DNA of 64,000 bases from Trichobilharzia regenti. Lineage: Eukaryota > Platyhelminthes > Trematoda > Strigeidida > Schistosomatidae. The stretch lies in NCBI GenBank assembly GCA_944472135.2, contig OX235267.1, positions 17,653,452 to 17,717,451 of the forward strand. Reading direction: 5' to 3'. Position numbers and translations under genes: made by a program. Shown here in pieces: positions 42,341-45,300 of the stretch (positions are counted from its first letter, which is position 1; each line of letters opens with the position of its first letter). The notes beneath the pieces are model-generated. The model was not told the origin of the DNA. It made no database searches and saw only the letters and a program-made list of their open reading frames with translations.

Positions 42341-45300
42341 CATATTTTAGAATAGTCGTCATTAACAATACTGGTGCTTTGTTTTAAATACCATCGATCT
42401 GTTAAGACCACAGAGGAATTACTACAGTTCAAGAAAGACGCTTAGGCTATTATAAGCATAAGAATATAATACTTAATATAATATGAAATAAAATTGAAGA
42501 GATTTCCACAGCAAACAAAAGACAGTCTCTGAACTAGCTTCTTTTGGATACATAAGTTATGTTTCTTAATATGGATCCCACCAACCTCAGCAATATATAA
42601 TAGCTAAACTCAAAGAAAATTAAGCTTATTTGGTATACGGCAGATGTCTTTGAAGGCCTTATTTACATCAAATTTTTGTTGTATATCCACAAGATGAGAT
42701 AGAATAGCGCTATGGATTGATTTTGTCTGTCTTCTACTTAACCACGCTGATACTCATAAATCCAATGATAAACACGCCTAACTCTACGGCCTATAAAATC
42801 AACCAGCTCCCTGTGGGAGTAGCCAAACTGTTAAACTCACACGGAAGAGGTGAAATTAGGTAATAGTTCAGCGTAGAGTCTATTTTCGGCGAATTCATTT
42901 TCACAGCTTAACAATAGCAAATATATATATATATAAATTATCTTGTATGTGTGTGTGCATTAACTTTGTCAAACGAAAATACAATTAGTAGGTTTTTAGT
43001 GGGTTTATGTAATAAGAAAAGTATTTTGAGGAGTTGGATGTTGGAGAAAGGAACTAGTGGCCGCATAAGGAGTGCAATTATCGAATATCTCGTCACCACT
43101 GTTCATTTCATCTCAACAAACGCATACTTCAAATTAATCTACAAAGTGAAGAACAACCTGCCGAAAACAATACGTTTCCGTCTTCTTTGTGCTGCAGCAG
43201 CCCTACCCATTCACTAAGAAGAACTAAAACTATGCATACAAAGCAAAATTATTCAGCCACTTTTACTATCACGGGAACAATCCTGTTGATCTGACTTAAC
43301 TTTTGTTTGTTTGTTTTTCTAACTGCTTAAAACTCTTGTATTCCCTTAAAACTCTTGCGTTATTCCGTACTTTATTTTGTTTCCATGTGAACCCTGAGTA
43401 CAACTTTTTCATCAAATCATTCATGTTATTACGTAACTCTTCTTCTTTGTGACAACTCATCGCTTTCGTTACTACCCTCTTATGTCAACATTCACTTCCT
43501 CTGAACGCCCTTTGTATTACGTAACTCCACCAAAAACTGACTAATTGTGTTTTCATTTGACAAAGTTATTACACACAAACACATGCAAAATAACTATATA
43601 TATATATATATTTGCGATTGTAAAGCTGTGAAAATGAATTCGCCGAAAACAGACTCTTCGCTGAACTACTAGTCTACACCATTTATCCAAAAGAACAAGT
43701 TGGTTTGTTCAGGCAGTTACTTTACACCCCCTGGCTATCAAGGTTTTAATGATTCTCAATCGGATGTGGAAATTTCCTTAATTGTATTTGATATTCTATT
43801 TACTGTAACATTCTTATGGTTATTACAAATTTATCATCTTTCGGGAACTGCAATTCCATTGATCTGAGTTAACAAATCGACAGCATTTAAAACAAACCAC
43901 TATCGTTAATTACCGTTACTCTAGAATATTCTATGTATATTAAGTTTTATATGTGTAATTGTAGAACCAGAAGAGGAAATTATCGAAAAGAATATTTTTC
44001 TATCATTTTTTTTCTAAATATATGAATGAAAGTTTTCGCTATATTGAAATATCCAGAAGGTAATGGAGATGGATTGGACATACGCTATGGAGACCGTTGA
44101 ATGGCGTAACGTGCTAAGGCGTGGATTGGACCACGGATAAAGAACAACGAGTTGAGCTGAAGTCAGATGTTGACATAAATTACATAATGTGTAATGGAAA
44201 TGAAAGCCTGAGGAGAGTCATAGAGCCAGTTGGAAGTGTATTCAGAGAGAAAGAGAGAGAAGGATTACTTTGACTATAATCAAACTTATCTTACCTTTTT
44301 TAGGGTGTGGCTCTAAATGAATTCATAAAACGGAAATATTCCTTCGTGAGGAAAATCATTATTCATTATTAATAATTTTATATGGTCTGATAAAGCGTAC
44401 AGTGTTCACTTTAGGTGTGACCTTAAAATATAAATGAGTGCATAATCTGTTTAGTAAATTATGGACATGAAAGAACTCTTATTATTTATCCTTAACTTTG
44501 ATTTTCCTATTGGTCGATTAAACAGTCATATTTGACCTCTGTAGACATGTCAGTTGTTTATGCGGATGTCTGAGGATTAAATCTGAATTACTTAGGTCGA
44601 TAGTAACTAGTAGTGGAATCTAGGATGCGACTTAGTCCTATTTGGAACTCGTCATCTGGATGTATCTGCATTTCCCACTGAATGATGTTATGCCCATTGA
44701 AGCTTGAATCTGATACCCATCATTCCAAAGGGGAAATTAAATCAAAAATAAATAATAATTCACACTCGTTGTACAAAGGTGGCTCTCATGGCCCAGTTGG
44801 TCTAGCAGGTGACGCTTAGGAGTGTGAAACGATGAGTACTGGGTTTTTTCCTCAATGGGAACACCGTCACTCACTGGGAATTGCAGATATATCCGGATGA
44901 CCAGTCCCAAATAGAAAAAAAACGAACATCTTCTTTTTCACTGCTAGTTACCACTCACCAAAGTAGCTCAAGAAAAGAACTCAGATGCATACTATAAAAC
45001 AGTATGTTAACGGAAATAAAGTTTGTTTGTGTTGAATTCGCTGGAATCATGGTGTGCTTTGATTAGTTTGTAGTTCATAAATTGTCTCTAACAAAAGAAA
45101 TACATAATGACATTAGTCTCCTGTTAGGGTTCTCTGGATGTAATATACAGAATCCTACAGACTGTATGGTGTAATATGTGTAATTTTTACGAAAACGTAT
45201 ACAGTTATCATTACTTAACCTGAAGTTATTCTACCCACCAAACTTAAAGTACGCTTTAATGTATTTTTCAAGTGTTGGCTTGCAGGGATTTGATTGGTTC

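Noticed and set aside
42214..42432. Open frame with repeated Ile-Tyr
   Set aside because: Translation of an (AT)n microsatellite.
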